From: Kribbella rubisoli
Lineage (GTDB): Bacteria > Actinomycetota > Actinomycetes > Propionibacteriales > Kribbellaceae
Length of the DNA stretch: 64,000 bases
Direction: 5' to 3'
NCBI RefSeq assembly: GCF_004217145.1
Contig: NZ_SHKR01000017.1
Location: forward strand, 62,001 to 126,000
In this document: positions 63,554 to 64,000 of the stretch, piece after piece
Layout of the letters: every line of letters starts with the position of its first letter
Numbering within the stretch: position 1 is the stretch's first letter
The notes under the pieces: model-generated
Databases searched by the model: none
What the model was told of the DNA's origin: nothing
Seen by the model: only the letters and a program-made list of their open reading frames with translations
Translations under genes and position numbers: made by a program

Positions 63554-64000
63554 CGGCCGAACTCGCAACTGTCGACCGTCCAGCGCGCGCACTGCTCGCT
63601 GGTCGTGAAGCCGAGGCCCGGCCGGTCCGGCACGAGCATGCGGCCGTCGACCGTCTCCAGACGCTCGTTGAACAAGGGGTTCAGCCACTCGAAATGCTCG
63701 ACCCACGGTTCGCGCGGATAAGCGGCCGCGAGGTGCAGGTGGATTTCCATCGCGAAGTGCGGAGCCAGCTGAAGACCATTGTGATCGGCAAGCATCGCCA
63801 ACTTGAGGAACGGCGTGATGCCACCGATCCGCGGTGCGTCCGGCTGGATGACGTCGGCGGCCCGCGCCTCGATCAGCCGGACGTGCTCGCCGACGCTCGA
63901 CAACATCTCACCGGTCGCGATCGGGGTGTCCAACGCTGCGGCAAGCTCCGCATGGCCCACGGCGTCATACGCATCGAGCGGCTCCTCGATCCACACCAGG
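63550..64000 (-). CDS. Enolase-superfamily dehydratase (talarate/galactarate type), 3' end
   Basis: C-terminal part of a mandelate-racemase-group dehydratase, cut by the window end. The visible 150 residues contain the metal ligands in VWIEEPLDAY and ATGEML, the barrel segment DVIQPDAPRIGGIT and the catalytic-His region LAPHFAMEIHLHLAAAYP followed by EHFEWLNPLFNERLE, which closely resembles L-talarate/galactarate dehydratase. The stop overlaps the GntR start (ATGA), so it leads an operon with that regulator. Confidence 0.85.
   Translation of the reverse strand, partial: LVWIEEPLDAYDAVGHAELAAALDTPIATGEMLSSVGEHVRLIEARAADVIQPDAPRIGGITPFLKLAMLADHNGLQLAPHFAMEIHLHLAAAYPREPWVEHFEWLNPLFNERLETVDGRMLVPDRPGLGFTTSEQCARWTVDSCEFGR

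Overview
The window is chromosomal DNA from a high-G+C actinomycete. Codon use, GTG starts, the gene order atpF-H-A-G-D-C followed by a DUF2550 gene, the MurA/PduO-type adenosyltransferase pair, FabV, MeaA-type ethylmalonyl-CoA mutase and many sugar ABC transporters point to Propionibacteriales. A Kribbella-like member of the Nocardioidaceae/Kribbellaceae is my best guess, but genus level is an inference. I saw no rRNA, tRNA, CRISPR, transposase or phage genes.

Layout. 1-5.9 kb: most of the F1Fo ATP synthase operon (tail of atpE, then atpF, H, A, G, D, C), followed by the DUF2550 gene. 6.4-8.8 kb: a secreted esterase and a THUMP/RlmKL-like methyltransferase. 8.9-20.5 kb: a carbohydrate or peptide uptake locus with a lipoprotein, two Dpp-type permeases, two ATPases, a LacI repressor, an FAD oxidoreductase, a secreted GH5 glycosidase and a secreted DUF6351 hydrolase; LacI-type palindromes lie in front of it. 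20.6-24.2 kb: a second, LplBC-type sugar transporter with a trailing lipoprotein gene and a strong terminator. 24.3-34.3 kb: mostly housekeeping (DUF3516 helicase, FabV, MurA, cobalamin adenosyltransferase, SppA, an ECF sigma factor with its partner, a STAS protein).

34.4-39.4 kb: ethylmalonyl-CoA mutase, then an aldo/keto reductase - DyP peroxidase - encapsulin operon in which the peroxidase carries a C-terminal cargo-loading peptide. 39.4-48.5 kb: MFS exporter, CodA-like amidohydrolase, GntR regulator, PPOX protein, an unrecognised 639-residue glycosidase-like protein, SDR, a SnoaL-tailed ECF sigma factor, a PEP-mutase-like protein, an AhpD-like protein and a 53-residue gene. 48.6-52.9 kb: TetR regulator divergent from an MDR reductase - ABC-2 exporter - SDR operon, with two palindromes between them. 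52.9-58.3 kb: MocR regulator, D-amino acid oxidase, homocysteine methyltransferase, phytase-like secreted protein and M55 D-aminopeptidase. 58.3-64 kb: a sugar-diacid hub with a glucarate dehydratase, a KdgD-type dehydratase, LysR, a second glucarate-dehydratase-like enzyme, a GntR regulator and the 3' end of a talarate/galactarate-dehydratase-like gene.

The most unusual signal is a dispersed 10-bp palindrome family (consensus TGGTATACCA, with TGGCATACCA as a variant). It occurs about 18 times between 40.1 and 63.5 kb, in two clusters that coincide with the sugar and GntR-linked genes; I found none in the first 40 kb. Two perfect copies sit at the promoter of the GntR gene and of the amidohydrolase gene. 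The rest lie inside coding sequences, in all three reading frames, and use codons that are rare in this genome. This argues for a DNA-level function such as a GntR/FCD regulon with many intragenic operators.
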